Assembly (NCBI RefSeq): GCF_003012795.1 | Contig: NZ_PXYH01000006.1 | Location: forward strand, 1-64,000 | Reading direction: 5' to 3' | Source of the DNA: Zobellella taiwanensis | GTDB taxonomy: Bacteria > Pseudomonadota > Gammaproteobacteria > Enterobacterales > Aeromonadaceae | DNA length: 64,000 nt | Shown here: piece by piece, positions 37,381 through 47,571 of the stretch | Numbering within the stretch: position 1 is the stretch's first letter | Layout of the letters: each line of letters starts with the position of its first letter | Program-made: the position numbers and the translations under genes | Notes under the pieces: model-generated | What the model saw: the letters and a program-made list of their open reading frames with translations, nothing else | Database searches by the model: none | What the model was told of the DNA's origin: nothing

Positions 37381-38112
37381 ATGATGTTGAACAGCAAAGA
37401 AGGACAAGCCGTCCCCCAAGTGACCTTTCGTACCCGCCAGGGTGAACAGTGGGTCGATGTGACCACGGACCAGATTTTCAAGGGCAAGACGGTGGTGGTG
37501 TTTTCCCTGCCGGGGGCCTTTACCCCTACCTGTTCCTCTACCCATTTGCCGCGCTACAACGAGCTGGCACCGGTGCTGTTCGAGAACGGGGTTGACGATA
37601 TCGTCTGCGTCAGCGTTAACGATACCTTTGTGATGAATGCCTGGCTGGCCGATCAGGAAGCGGAGCACATCCGTGTGATCCCGGACGGCAACGGCGAATT
37701 CACCGACGGCATGGGCATGCTGGTCGACAAGCAGGATCTCGGCTTTGGCAAACGCTCCTGGCGTTATTCCATGCTGGTAAAGGATGGCATCATCGAGAAG
37801 ATGTTCATCGAGCCCAACAAGCCCGGTGACCCCTTTGAGGTTTCCGATGCGGATACCATGCTGGCCTATATCAACCCCGAAGCGGCCAAGCCTTCCGCCA
37901 TCACCGTCTTCAGCAAACCCGGTTGCCCCTACTGTGCCCGGGCCAAGCAGATGTTGCTCGACCAGGGGATGCGCTTTGAGGAAGTGGTGATCGGCCAGGA
38001 CGCCACCAGTATCAGTCTCAAGGCGGTGTCCGGGCGCGCAACGGTGCCGCAGATCTTCATCGACGGCCGCCATATCGGCGGCAGCGACGAGCTGGCGCAA
38101 TACCTGGCCTAA
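37381..38112 (+). CDS. Peroxiredoxin 5-glutaredoxin fusion (hybrid Prx5)
   Basis: This 243-residue peroxidase reduces H2O2 and alkyl hydroperoxides with glutathione. The N-terminal Prx5 domain has the peroxidatic Cys51 (Pro-Thr-Cys-Ser-Ser-Thr-His). The C-terminal glutaredoxin domain (from about 170) has Cys182-Pro-Tyr-Cys185. The in-cis fusion is known in Haemophilus, Vibrio and others. It lies next to oxyR, which probably controls it. The ATG at 37384 is an alternative start. Confidence 0.94.
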   Translation: MMLNSKEGQAVPQVTFRTRQGEQWVDVTTDQIFKGKTVVVFSLPGAFTPTCSSTHLPRYNELAPVLFENGVDDIVCVSVNDTFVMNAWLADQEAEHIRVIPDGNGEFTDGMGMLVDKQDLGFGKRSWRYSMLVKDGIIEKMFIEPNKPGDPFEVSDADTMLAYINPEAAKPSAITVFSKPGCPYCARAKQMLLDQGMRFEEVVIGQDATSISLKAVSGRATVPQIFIDGRHIGGSDELAQYLA

Positions 38113-38126
38113 TTAAGCCGGTGGCG

Positions 38127-38166
38127 GGCCGGGTGCCGGGGAGCCGGTACCCGGCCTTTCTATTTT
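38127..38166 (+). terminator. Terminator between hybrid Prx5 and oxyR
   Basis: GC-rich 13-base arms (GGCCGGGTGCCGG and CCGGTACCCGGCC) pair except for a central mismatch and are followed by tttctattttt. It is a strong rho-independent terminator. Confidence 0.85.
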
Positions 38167-38216
38167 TGGCCGGATGGGGGACTATTGGATGCAACAATCC
38201 GCGTTGGGGTACACAG

Positions 38217-39110
38217 GTGAATTTACGGGATCTTGAATATCTGGTGGCGCTGGCCGAAGAGCGCCACTTTCGCAAGGCGGCGGAAAAATGTTTTGTCAGC
38301 CAGCCCACGCTCAGCGGCCAGTTGCGCAAGCTGGAGGAGGAGCTCGGCGTGTTGCTGATGGAGCGGACCTCGCGCCGGGTCCTGTTTACCCCGGCGGGGG
38401 AGGCCATTACCGCCCAGGCCCGGCGGGTGCTGGCGGCGACCAAGGAGTTGCGGGACATAGCCCGAACCTTTACCGAACCCATGTCCGGCGAGCTGCATAT
38501 CGGCTTGATCCCAACGGTCGGGCCCTATTTGTTACCCTACATTATTCCCGCGCTCAAGCAGCATTTTCCCGAGTTGCACATTTATCTCTATGAAGCCCAG
38601 ACCCAGGTCTTGCTCAAGCAACTGGCGGATGGGGAGCTGGACTGCCTGATCCTGGCCCGGCTCGACAACATGGACAACTTCGGTGCCCTGCCCCTGTACG
38701 ATGAACCCATGCTGCTGGCCCTGCCGGCGGATCATCCCTGGGCCGGCCGGGGCAGCATTGCCCTGGGCGAGTTGAAGGGCGAAAAATTGCTGATGCTGGA
38801 AGACGGCCACTGCCTGCGGGAGCAGGCCATGGGGTTTTGTTTTGCGGCCGGAATTGGCGAAGACAGCCATTTCCAGGCCACCAGCCTGGAAACCCTGCGC
38901 AACATGGTGGCGGCGGGCTCGGGGCTGACCCTGATCCCGCGCCTGGCGGTCAGCCGCCACAATGGCGAGCTGGGCGTAAAATACTTGTCGGTGACGGATC
39001 CCGAACCCAGCCGCAACATCGCCCTGCTGTATCGGCTGCACTCGGTGCGCCGGCCCTGTTTCAATGAAATGGCCAAGGTCATCGGCGAACTGGTGCGGAA
39101 CCTGTTATAG
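38217..39110 (+). CDS. oxyR: OxyR, peroxide-sensing LysR regulator
   Basis: This is a 297-residue LysR-family activator with an N-terminal helix-turn-helix. The redox pair Cys199 and Cys208 (Gly-His-Cys-Leu-Arg-Glu-Gln-Ala-Met-Gly-Phe-Cys) is at exactly the E. coli positions, so it senses H2O2 by disulfide formation. The GTG start at 38217 (Met-Asn-Leu-Arg-Asp-Leu-Glu-Tyr) is the family's start. Confidence 0.96.
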   Translation: MNLRDLEYLVALAEERHFRKAAEKCFVSQPTLSGQLRKLEEELGVLLMERTSRRVLFTPAGEAITAQARRVLAATKELRDIARTFTEPMSGELHIGLIPTVGPYLLPYIIPALKQHFPELHIYLYEAQTQVLLKQLADGELDCLILARLDNMDNFGALPLYDEPMLLALPADHPWAGRGSIALGELKGEKLLMLEDGHCLREQAMGFCFAAGIGEDSHFQATSLETLRNMVAAGSGLTLIPRLAVSRHNGELGVKYLSVTDPEPSRNIALLYRLHSVRRPCFNEMAKVIGELVRNLL

Positions 39111-39125
39111 CGCCAGGCCCCGGCA

Positions 39126-41508
39126 TCAGAACAGCTCGTCGGTAATGCTGGTGCCGCCAAACTGGGACGTTGAACCCGGCCGGCCGTAGCGGCTGGGCTC
39201 AGTGCCTTCCACGAAATACTCGCCGATGCCGCCGTTGCTGGCGCGCAGGCCGCTGCCGCTGTCGATACTGACACTGACGATCCCGGGCGGTACCGCTCGT
39301 TCCCGCACCGGGAAGGGAGCCAGGGCCGCCTTCATGTACTCGCTCCAGATAGGCAAGGCGGTGCTGCCACCGAATTCGCCGCCCGCCACCTGCTCGGGCC
39401 CCAGGTTGGGGTTGTGGGCGGTACGGCCCAGGGGCCGCCCGAAGTCGTCGAAGCCAACCCAGGCGGTGGCCACCCGGTCGGGGCTGAAACCGGAAAACCA
39501 GGCATCGCGGGAGTCGTTGGTTGTGCCCGTTTTGCCGGCGATGTCCTTGCGCTCCAGGGCCCGGCCGGCGCGCCAGCCGGTGCCGTTCCAGCGCCGTCCG
39601 TCGCTCGCGCCGCCCCAGATGGCGGAACTCAGGGCTTCGGTGATGAGGAAGGCGTTTTCCTCGCTGACGGCCCGCTCCCGCACCGGCTGAGCCTGGTACA
39701 GCAGTTGCCCCTGGGTATCCTCGATGCGTGCCACCACATAGGGGGTAACCCCTGTGGCCGCCATTGGCAAAGGCGGCGTAGCCGGTGGCCATTTGCAGCG
39801 GCGTGGCCGAGGGCGACCCCAGGGCCAGGCTCTCGGTGGCCGGGATATCGGCGGTATTGAAACCGAACTGATTCAGCCGTTGCATGGCGTTGGCGATGCC
39901 GGTATCGCGCAGCAGGCGGATGGACACCACGTTTTTGGAGCGGGCCAGGGCCTCGCGTACCCGAATGGGGCCATCATAGACATTGGGAGAGTTGCGCGGT
40001 TTCCAGGCGTTGCCGCTGCCCGCGTCCCAGTGGTTGATGGGGGCGTCGTTGACCATGCTGGCCAGGGTAAAGCCGTGATCCAGGGCGGCGGAGTAGATGA
40101 AGGGCTTGATGTTGGATCCCATCTGCCGCGCCGCCTGTTCGGCCCGGTTGAACTTGTTGAGGGTAAAGTTGAAGCCGCCCACCAGGGCGGTGACGGCACC
40201 GCTGGCGGGTTCGAGGGCCACCAGGGCGCCGTTGATTCCCGGCAACTGGCCGAGCATCCAGCCTTCTCCCTGAGGCCGAACCCAGATTTGCTCGCCGGGC
40301 TTGAGAATGTCGGCGGCGCGGCGCGGCGCGTTGCCCTGGCGATTGTCGGCAATGTAGCGCCGGGCCCATTTCAGGCCGTCCCAGTCGAGCTCGGCCTCGC
40401 CCCGGTCACGGATGATCACGGTGGCGCTGCGTTCGGCCACGGCGGTGACCACGGCTGGCTCCAGCGGCCAGTAGCGGGGTTGCTCGTCCAGATGCTCGCG
40501 GATGCGCTGTCCGTCCCAGGCCGGGGCGCCTTGCCACAGGCTGGCCACGGCTCCCCGGTAGCCGTGACGCAGGTCATAGGCAAGCAGGCCATTGATCAGC
40601 GCCTGGTTGGCGGCATGCTGTTCGTTCGCCTGCACCGTGGTATAGATGTTGAGTCCGCGGGTATAGGCCTCATCGCCGTAGAGCGACAGGGCGAACTGGT
40701 GGGCCATTTCCGCCAGATAGGGGGCGTTGAGGGTGATTTCGGCGCCGTGGTAGCGGGCGGCCACCGGAGCGGCCATGGCTTCGTCGTACTGGCTGCGGTT
40801 AATCTTGCCGGTTTCCAGCATGCGGCCCAGCACTATGGCCCGGCGTTCGCCCGCCCGGCGCGGATTGCTGATAGGGTTGAGGACTGAGGGTGCCTGGGGC
40901 AGGCCGGCGATCATCGCCATTTCCGCCAGGGTCAGCTCGGCCAGCTCTTTGCCGTAATACACCTGGGCGGCGGCGGCCACCCCATGGGAGCGGTGGCCCA
41001 GGGGGATTTTGTTGAGGTAAAGCTCAAGAATTTCATCCTTGCTCAGCAGGGTTTCGATATGCAGCGCCAGGAAAATTTCCTTGATTTTACGGGTGACCGT
41101 TTTTTCCCGGCTGAGGAAGAAGTTGCGTGCCACCTGCTGGGTGATGGTGCTGGCACCCTGGCGTTTTTCTCCCGTGCTGATCCAGATGATGGCGGCCCGG
41201 GTAATGCCGATGGGATCTATGCCCGGGTGCTCGTAGAAGCGGGCATCCTCGGTGGCAAGGAAGGCATCGATCAACAGCGGCGGCATGGCGTCTATGGTGA
41301 CGGGATTGCGCCGCTGCTCGCCGTACTGGGAGATGAGTTCGCCGTCCTGGCTGAAGACGCGCATGGGGATTTCCAGGCGAACTTCCTTGAGGGTGGATAC
41401 GTCCGGTAATTCCGCGCGGATCTGCTGATACAGCACAAACACGGCCACCAGGCCGCAAATACCGAGGAACAGGACAAAGGATAACAGGCGAACCAGCCAT
41501 TTGAGCAT
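39126..41508 (-). pseudogene. mrcA: Penicillin-binding protein 1A with one-base frameshift
   Basis: This is a bifunctional murein synthase with an N-terminal anchor, a GT51 glycosyltransferase domain (Glu-Asp-Ala-Arg-Phe-Tyr-Glu-His-Pro-Gly) and a transpeptidase domain (Ser-Asn-Ile-Lys-Pro-Phe; Lys-Thr-Gly-Thr-Thr). The span is 2383 bases, one too many for an open frame. The frame breaks at 39749-39752, where four C (GGGG on the coding strand) stand in place of an expected three. Removing one base joins both halves into 793 residues with normal family sequence (Asn-Gly-Gly-His-Arg-Val-Thr-Pro-Tyr-Val-Val). It is either an assembly error or a real loss of the last third. Divergent from pilM, as usual. 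Confidence 0.9.
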
Positions 41509-41666
41509 GAAGTGAGAACCCGATAAATCATTTTTTGACCAATAGCGGGCAAGTATATCCTGTGTCGGCAACCATGTTCGAGTGCTTTGTTTTTATCGGA
41601 CGGGATTTGCCTCAGCCAGCTTGAGTCCGTCTATCCTTACAGGGACTCATAAAAATACAGACATGG

Positions 41667-42731
41667 ATGCCTATGCGGAGCCTCTTCGGTAAAAAGGATG
41701 TGCGCTGGATGGTGGGGGTGGACTTCGGCGCCAGCAGTATCAAGGCGGTGGCGCTCAAGGGGCGGCCAGGCCACTACCAGCTCGAGGCCATGGCCAGCGT
41801 GCCCACGCCCAGGGGCAGTATCGTCGATCATCAGCTGCAGGACGTAGCCCAGGTAGTGGTGGCGCTCCGCCAGTTGCGTCGCCAGCTGAACAGCCGCTAT
41901 GGCGAGGTAGCCACCGCCGTGACCGGCAGCAGCGTGACCACCAAGGTGATCCTGGTGCCGCGCAGCCTGTCGGCGGAAGAGCTCGAAAACCAGGTGTTGA
42001 TCGAGGCGGAGCAGCACATTCCCTTTCCCCTTGAGGAAATCAGTCTCGACTATGAAAGCCTTGGCGTCAGCCCGAGCCATCCGGAGCGGGAAAGCATCCT
42101 GCTCAGCGCGGCCCGTACCGAAAGCATCAGCACCCGGCTGGCGGCCTTACAGGAGGCCGGCTGGACCACCCGGGTGGTGGATATCGGTGTGCATGCCCTG
42201 GCCCGGGCGGTCAATGCCCTGGTGGCGGCGGAACAGGCCCACAGCAGCCTGCTGGGGGTGGTGGACATTGGTGCCGAATGCCTGAGTTTCGCGGTGCTGG
42301 AGGAAGGGGAAGTCATCCACAGCCGGTTGCAGAACTTCGGTGGCGCCCAGTTTACCCGCGAGCTGTGCAAACTGACCGATATGCCGGAAGAGCAGGTAGA
42401 GCAGGCCAAAGTGGGCAATACCCTGCCCGAGGCCTTGCGCCACGATGTCGAGCAGCAGCATATCACCGCTATCCTTCAGCATATTCGCCGCAATATTCAG
42501 CTGTTTTGCAGCAGCTCCGGCAACAAGCCGCCGGCGGCCATTTTCCTCAGCGGTGGTGGCAGCCAGGTGCCGGAGCTGGCCCCTATCCTGGAGCAGGAGC
42601 TGAGCGTTCCCGTGCTGCAGCCCAGGCTGGATCGCCTGTTCGAGGGCAGGGCCGGTCCTTTTCCCGACGGTGCCGCCTACCTGACGGCCCTCGGCCTTGC
42701 CCTCAGGAGCTTTACCCCATGTCCAACATAA
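41667..42731 (+). CDS. pilM: PilM, type IV pilus inner-membrane platform ATPase-like
   Basis: This is a 354-residue actin-like cytoplasmic protein that binds PilN and anchors the pilus machine. The start region Met-Val-Gly-Val-Asp-Phe-Gly-Ala-Ser-Ser-Ile-Lys and a Gly-rich nucleotide site (Leu-Ser-Gly-Gly-Gly-Ser) are seen. ATG 41673 is an alternative start. First of pilMNOPQ. Confidence 0.95.
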   Translation: MPMRSLFGKKDVRWMVGVDFGASSIKAVALKGRPGHYQLEAMASVPTPRGSIVDHQLQDVAQVVVALRQLRRQLNSRYGEVATAVTGSSVTTKVILVPRSLSAEELENQVLIEAEQHIPFPLEEISLDYESLGVSPSHPERESILLSAARTESISTRLAALQEAGWTTRVVDIGVHALARAVNALVAAEQAHSSLLGVVDIGAECLSFAVLEEGEVIHSRLQNFGGAQFTRELCKLTDMPEEQVEQAKVGNTLPEALRHDVEQQHITAILQHIRRNIQLFCSSSGNKPPAAIFLSGGGSQVPELAPILEQELSVPVLQPRLDRLFEGRAGPFPDGAAYLTALGLALRSFTPCPT

Positions 42732-43273
42732 ATCTGCTGCCCTGGCGGGAGGGCTTGCGGGCCCGGCAGAAAAGGCAGTTTCTGCTGTTGCTGGCGGGAG
42801 CCGCCGCGCTGACCCTGGCGTTGATGCTGGCGATCAACCTGTGGATCCACCGGCTGATCGCCCATCAGCAGGAGCGCAACCAGTTCCTGCAGACCGAGAC
42901 CGTCCGCCTTGATCAGGTGCTGGGCGACATCCGGCTGATCAAGGAGCAGCGGGCCCAGTTGATCGAGCGCATGCGGCTGATCGACGGTTTTCAGCAGCGG
43001 CGCAATTTCTCGGTGCGGCTGTTCAACCAGATGCCGGCACTGGTGCCGCCCGGGGTCTACCTCAGCGAGGTCAGCGTGGCCGGTGACCGGCTTGAGCTGA
43101 ATGGCAAGACCGAGGCCTATCCCAGGGTGGCGAGCATGATCCGGGCCATGGAAGCCACGCCCTGGCTGAGTGAGCCGCGATTGAGCTCGATTTTCGCCAG
43201 CGACAGCCAGCCCATCAGCCTCAGCCAGTTTGCCATGCAGGTGAGGATACGCACACCGGGAGGCCAACCATGA
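42719..43273 (+). CDS. pilN: PilN, type IV pilus assembly
   Basis: This is a 184-residue bitopic inner-membrane protein. The N-terminal motif Asn-Ile-Asn-Leu-Leu-Pro-Trp-Arg binds PilM. A membrane segment lies at about 21-41, followed by a coiled coil. Its ATG overlaps the end of pilM by 13 bases. Confidence 0.94.
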   Translation: MSNINLLPWREGLRARQKRQFLLLLAGAAALTLALMLAINLWIHRLIAHQQERNQFLQTETVRLDQVLGDIRLIKEQRAQLIERMRLIDGFQQRRNFSVRLFNQMPALVPPGVYLSEVSVAGDRLELNGKTEAYPRVASMIRAMEATPWLSEPRLSSIFASDSQPISLSQFAMQVRIRTPGGQP

Positions 43274-43854
43274 ACTGGCAGCAGGTCAATGAACTCGACT
43301 TCGACAATGTCGGCCAGTGGCCCGCCGGCGCCAAGGCGGCGGCCATAGGCGTGCTGTGCCTGGCCCTGGCCGGGCTGGTGGGCTATTTCTTTATCCGGGA
43401 CAGCCTGGCACAGCTCGATCGCTCCCGGGAACAGGAAATTCGGCTCAAATCGGCGTTTGAGGAAAAGGCCCGGCAGGCGGCGGCCCTGCCCGCTTACGAA
43501 CAACAGTTGATGGAACTGCAGGCCCGACTGGAAACCGAGCTGCGCAAGTTGCCCGACAACCTGGAAATCGCCGGCCTGCTCGACGACATCAGTTTCATCG
43601 CCACCGACAACGGCCTGCGGCTGGAGCGGATCAACTGGGAGCCGGAGCGCCCGAGCGAGTTCTCTACCGAACTGCCCATGCGCATCATCGTCACCGGCGA
43701 CTATCATCAGCTCGGGCGGTTCGTGGCCGATGTGGCGGCGCTGCCGCGCATTGTGATCATCGACAGCTTCAGTCTGTCGCGGGCCGGGGGAGGCCGGTTG
43801 AGCATGAGCATGCTGGCGCGCACCTACAAATACAACGAACAGGAGGCGCGATGA
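43270..43854 (+). CDS. pilO: PilO, type IV pilus assembly
   Basis: This is a 194-residue partner of PilN with one membrane segment (about 24-44), a coiled coil and a ferredoxin-like periplasmic domain. It overlaps pilN and pilP by four bases each (ATGA). Confidence 0.94.
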   Translation: MNWQQVNELDFDNVGQWPAGAKAAAIGVLCLALAGLVGYFFIRDSLAQLDRSREQEIRLKSAFEEKARQAAALPAYEQQLMELQARLETELRKLPDNLEIAGLLDDISFIATDNGLRLERINWEPERPSEFSTELPMRIIVTGDYHQLGRFVADVAALPRIVIIDSFSLSRAGGGRLSMSMLARTYKYNEQEAR

Positions 43855-44366
43855 GGCGGTGGGCGGCGATGGGCCTGCTGCTGTTGCTGACGGCCTGCAT
43901 GGACAACAGCGATCTCGGCCAGTATGTGGCCGAGGTAAAAGCCAGGCCCGCCAGCCCGCCGGATCCCATGCCAGAGGTCAACGACTATGTGCCCGAGCCC
44001 TACCGGCCCGGTGCCGAGCGCAGCCCCTTTGTCGAGCCGGTGCCGGAAATGGCCCGCCCGTCGGCCCCGACCCAGGCCGACTGCGTTCAGCCGGATCCGC
44101 AGCGGCCGCGGGAGCCGCTCGAACGCTACTCGCTCGACAACCTGTCGCTGCGCGGTACCCTGGCCGACGAGCGCGGAATTCGGGCGCTGGTCCGTGCCCA
44201 GGATGGGGTGACCCACAGTATCGGGGTGGGGGACCGGCTGGGGCTAAACCAGGGGGAGGTGCTCCGTATTGGGCCCGACGCCCTGGTGTTGCGGGAATAC
44301 CTGGCCGATGGCAAGGGCTGCTGGGAACAGCGGGAAACCACCCTGGAACTGGCCACCACACAATAA
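43851..44366 (+). CDS. pilP: PilP, type IV pilus lipoprotein
   Basis: This is a 171-residue lipoprotein with a lipobox (Leu-Leu-Thr-Ala-Cys, Cys16), a Pro-rich linker and a beta-domain that links PilNO to the secretin PilQ. The length is typical. Confidence 0.94.
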   Translation: MRRWAAMGLLLLLTACMDNSDLGQYVAEVKARPASPPDPMPEVNDYVPEPYRPGAERSPFVEPVPEMARPSAPTQADCVQPDPQRPREPLERYSLDNLSLRGTLADERGIRALVRAQDGVTHSIGVGDRLGLNQGEVLRIGPDALVLREYLADGKGCWEQRETTLELATTQ

Positions 44367-44388
44367 TAATGATGGCAGGGAGTGCGTT

Positions 44389-46428
44389 ATGGGCAAAGGG
44401 ATGAAAATGAACGGGCTGGCCGGGCTGGTGCTGGTGATGCTTATACAGGCCGTGCCGGCGTGGGCGGCGACCCTGGAGCAGTTCAGGGTCAATCCGCTGA
44501 CCGGGGAGCAACTGCTGCTGGAACTGGAGTTTGACGGACCCGTGCCCGCCGTCAGTGAACTGCTGCGCCAGCAGCCCGACCGGCTGGTGCTGCAGTTGCC
44601 CGGCACGGTATCGGCCCTGGCCCAGAACCTGATCCCGATAGAGCGCCAGGGGGTGGGAATGGTCGATATCCGGCGGATCGGGACCAACCTGGAAGTGGCG
44701 GTCGGCCTGGACCGCCGCCAGCCCTACCGTATCAGCACCGAGGGCAACCGGTTGCAACTGCTGCTGGGCGAGCAGGTGGCCGGCCAGGACGGTGCGGGCG
44801 CGAGTCTGCCGCCGGGGACCATTAACATCCTTACCGGCGTTGACTTTCGCCGGGGTCATGACGGTCAGGGTCAAGTATTGATAAGCCTGGGCCAGTCCAC
44901 GGCGGCGGTCGACATGCAGGTACGGGGCAACCGGCTGGTGGCCAGCTTCCACAACACCCATATTGAGGATGACCAGTTGCAAACCTACGATGTCACCGAT
45001 TTTGCCACGCCGGTACGCCAGGTTGCGGCGAGCCGGGAGCGGGATAGGGCGCTGGTCACGGTGGAAACCGACGGTCCCTTTGAGTATCGCTATGACCAGT
45101 CGGAGAGGATGTTCGTACTGGAAGTGTCCCGTCCGGCGGCGCCGGCCTCGGCCGCCCCGGACACCGGCAAACGCTATGGCGGCAAGCCCATTTCAATGAA
45201 TTTCCAGGATATCCCTGTGCGTACCGTGCTCCAGCTGATCGCCGATTTCAACAACTTCAACCTGGTCACCACCGACTCGGTGCAGGGCAATATCACCCTG
45301 CGCCTGGACGGTGTGCCCTGGGAGCAGGCGCTGGACACCATATTGCAGGTGCGCGGCCTGGACAAACGGCTGGAGGGCAACATATTGCTGGTGGCACCGG
45401 CGGCGGAGCTGGCGGGCCAGGAGCGGCAACAGCTGGAAAACCGCCAGGCCCAGGAGGTGCTGGCCCCCCTGGTCACCGAGTTCCTGCAGGTGAATTATGC
45501 CAAGGCGGCGGATATCCAGGCATTGCTTGTCGGGGAGGGCCGGAGCAGTACCCATCGGGATGGGGCACCGGAGAATGAAAGGGCTACAACCAGCTCAGCG
45601 GGGCGTTTGGTTTCCGAACGGGGCAGCGTAGCGATTGATGAACGCACCAATATTTTAATGATAAAAGACACTCGGGAAAGCATTGAAAATATTCGTCGCC
45701 TGCTAGGGTTGCTTGATGTCCCTATAAAGCAGGTGGTCATAGAGGCGCGGATGGTGAGTGTCAGTGAGGGGCTGGATGAGGCCTTGGGCATCAGGTGGTC
45801 TTACTTCGACAGCAATATGGGCAATGACAAGATCCGTGATCTGGGCTTTAACGTCAATCTGCCTATTGCCAATCCGGCGGGAACCTTGGAACTGCAACTG
45901 GCCAAGCTGTCCGATGGCCGCATCCTGGATCTCGAGCTGCAGGCGCTGGAGAAGGAAAACCGGGCCGAAATTATCGCCAGCCCCCGGGTGGCGACCTCGA
46001 GCCAGCAGCAGGCAGAGATCCGGCAAGGGGTACAGATTCCTTATACAACAGTTGATGATAAAGGGGTGGTTAAAACTGCGTTTGCCCCTGCCGAACTCAG
46101 CCTGACGGTAACGCCCTTGATCACCCCGGACAACCGCCTGGTGCTCGACCTGGAAGTCACCCAGAATACGGTAGGAGCCCTGGTGTCTGTGGCGGGAGGA
46201 GGGCAGGCCCCTTCGATCAATACGCAGTCGGTCAAGACCCAACTGCTGGTGAACGACGGCGAAACCCTGGTGCTGGGCGGTATTTTCCAGCAGCTTACCC
46301 AGAGCGGTGTGACCAAAATACCCGTGCTGGGCGATATCCCCGTGGTCGGTAATTTGTTCAAAAGCAGGGAGGAGAAACATGAGAAAAGGGAACTGCTGAT
46401 CTTTGTGACTCCTCGTATTGCTCAGTAA
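44389..46428 (+). CDS. pilQ: PilQ secretin
   Basis: This 679-residue outer-membrane channel passes the pilus. A signal peptide (about 1-27) is followed by two AMIN-type domains, a secretin N0/STN domain (about 265-330), an N1 domain and the secretin core ending at the C-terminus (Leu-Leu-Ile-Phe-Val-Thr-Pro-Arg-Ile). ATG 44389 lies after the ribosome site caggga. Last gene of pilMNOPQ. Confidence 0.95.
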   Translation: MGKGMKMNGLAGLVLVMLIQAVPAWAATLEQFRVNPLTGEQLLLELEFDGPVPAVSELLRQQPDRLVLQLPGTVSALAQNLIPIERQGVGMVDIRRIGTNLEVAVGLDRRQPYRISTEGNRLQLLLGEQVAGQDGAGASLPPGTINILTGVDFRRGHDGQGQVLISLGQSTAAVDMQVRGNRLVASFHNTHIEDDQLQTYDVTDFATPVRQVAASRERDRALVTVETDGPFEYRYDQSERMFVLEVSRPAAPASAAPDTGKRYGGKPISMNFQDIPVRTVLQLIADFNNFNLVTTDSVQGNITLRLDGVPWEQALDTILQVRGLDKRLEGNILLVAPAAELAGQERQQLENRQAQEVLAPLVTEFLQVNYAKAADIQALLVGEGRSSTHRDGAPENERATTSSAGRLVSERGSVAIDERTNILMIKDTRESIENIRRLLGLLDVPIKQVVIEARMVSVSEGLDEALGIRWSYFDSNMGNDKIRDLGFNVNLPIANPAGTLELQLAKLSDGRILDLELQALEKENRAEIIASPRVATSSQQQAEIRQGVQIPYTTVDDKGVVKTAFAPAELSLTVTPLITPDNRLVLDLEVTQNTVGALVSVAGGGQAPSINTQSVKTQLLVNDGETLVLGGIFQQLTQSGVTKIPVLGDIPVVGNLFKSREEKHEKRELLIFVTPRIAQ

Positions 46429-46510
46429 GGTCGACGTTTTTCTGATCACCTGTTCACGATCTGGGTTACTCGACCAAAGCTTACTACTCCGCCGACAGGT
46501 TGAACCTATC

Positions 46511-46640
46511 CATGGGGGCTCCGCCTCTTTCCTTGGCGCGAAGGGTCGGTGGAGCGGTCCCCTTTGTTCTTTCTAACGCTTCAGTGTTTCCTGTTGGCGC
46601 GACCTTCAGACAACGATGGAGCCAGGAAGAGGCAACAGGG
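46511..46640 (+). repeat. Dispersed structured repeat, copy 1
   Basis: About 130 bases align with the minus strand of 57545-57677. The core 46518-46555 forms a hairpin: GCTCCGCC pairs with GGTGGAGC (one G-T) and an inner stem pairs CTTTC with GAAGG around a ggcgc loop region. Paired changes against the other copy keep the stem. Confidence 0.65.
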
Positions 46641-46660
46641 ATTGCCTCCGCCGACCGTCA

Positions 46661-46678
46661 CATGCCAGGGATGGCATG
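46661..46678. repeat. Small palindrome catgcca...tggcatg
   Basis: Seven-base arms CATGCCA and TGGCATG are separated by GGGA just beyond the dispersed repeat. It may belong to the repeat's outer part in this copy. No counterpart was found beside the second copy. Confidence 0.5.
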
Positions 46679-47038
46679 TGCCGAGCGCCACAGGGATGTG
46701 CTCGCAGCGTGTCGGGGGAGGTGGCCCTGTTGCCTTTTCTCTGAGCTACAGCAGACAAGACTCGTGAAGATTGTAAACAGGCACTAAGATGTACTTTTTC
46801 CCCGGCTTCGGGCGAGGCAAAGGATTTTGTAAGCGGGGCAAGCGAAGCGGTCACATACTTTTTACCTGATGTGGCCCCGCGGAGGGCGGTGATGGTCGAT
46901 GTCCAAGCGGCGTTGCCCTTGCCAGCGTCCGGCGCAGTTGCGATAATCCGGCGTCCAATTTCAGAAAGTTAAGGTTAGGTTCATCGTCGACCCTGCGGTG
47001 TTCGTGGGGCGCATTTGTTTGTGAGAATTTCGTGTAAC

Positions 47039-47557
47039 ATGGCTGAGAAACGCAATATCTTCCTAGTAGGGCCCATGGGTGCGGGCAAGAGCACCATCGG
47101 CAAATACCTGGCGCAGCAACTGCATATGGATTTCTACGACTCCGATCATGAAATCGAGCGTCGTACCGGTGCCGACATCAGCTGGGTATTTGATGTAGAG
47201 GGCGAAGAAGGCTTCCGCCAACGCGAAGAAAAGGTCATCAACGACCTGAGCGAGCTGCAGGGCATAGTGCTGGCAACCGGCGGCGGTTCCATCAAAAGCC
47301 GGGAAAGCCGTAACCGGCTGTCGGCCCGGGGTATCGTCGTCTACCTCGAAACCACCGTCGAGAAACAGCTGGCCCGGGTGCAAAAAGACAAGCGCCGCCC
47401 CCTGCTGCAGACCGAAGAGCCGCCCCGGGAAGTCCTCGAGCGGCTGGCCGCAGAACGCAACGAACTCTATATGGAAATTGCCGACTATGTGGTGCGCACC
47501 GATGAGCAAAGCGCCAAGCTGGTTGCCAACCAGATAGTCGAACTGATCGGTCTGTAA
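47039..47557 (+). CDS. aroK: Shikimate kinase I
   Basis: This 172-residue enzyme phosphorylates shikimate in aromatic amino-acid synthesis. It has a Walker A (Gly-Pro-Met-Gly-Ala-Gly-Lys-Ser-Thr), a shikimate-binding Asp-Ser-Asp and Gly-Gly-Gly-Ser. The start at 47039 (Met-Ala-Glu-Lys-Arg-Asn) is standard. It leads the aroK-aroB-damX-dam-rpe-gph-trpS order. Confidence 0.96.
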   Translation: MAEKRNIFLVGPMGAGKSTIGKYLAQQLHMDFYDSDHEIERRTGADISWVFDVEGEEGFRQREEKVINDLSELQGIVLATGGGSIKSRESRNRLSARGIVVYLETTVEKQLARVQKDKRRPLLQTEEPPREVLERLAAERNELYMEIADYVVRTDEQSAKLVANQIVELIGL

Positions 47558-47571
47558 GTAACAGGAGCCCC

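Larger units (their letters stand above)
46429..47038. other. 610-bp intergenic region with repeats
   Basis: This gap between pilQ and aroK holds a copy of the structured dispersed repeat (46511-46640), a perfect small palindrome (46661-46678) and further G+C-rich sequence of no clear coding character. The frames across it (for example 46500-46787) are not gene-like, because their similarity to the second repeat follows the DNA and not codons. The aroK promoter must be in the last 150 bases. Confidence 0.7.

Noticed and set aside
46500..46787. Possible small gene between pilQ and aroK
   Set aside because: The part that resembles the second locus does so because of the dispersed DNA repeat; it has no ribosome site and its tail is not shared.
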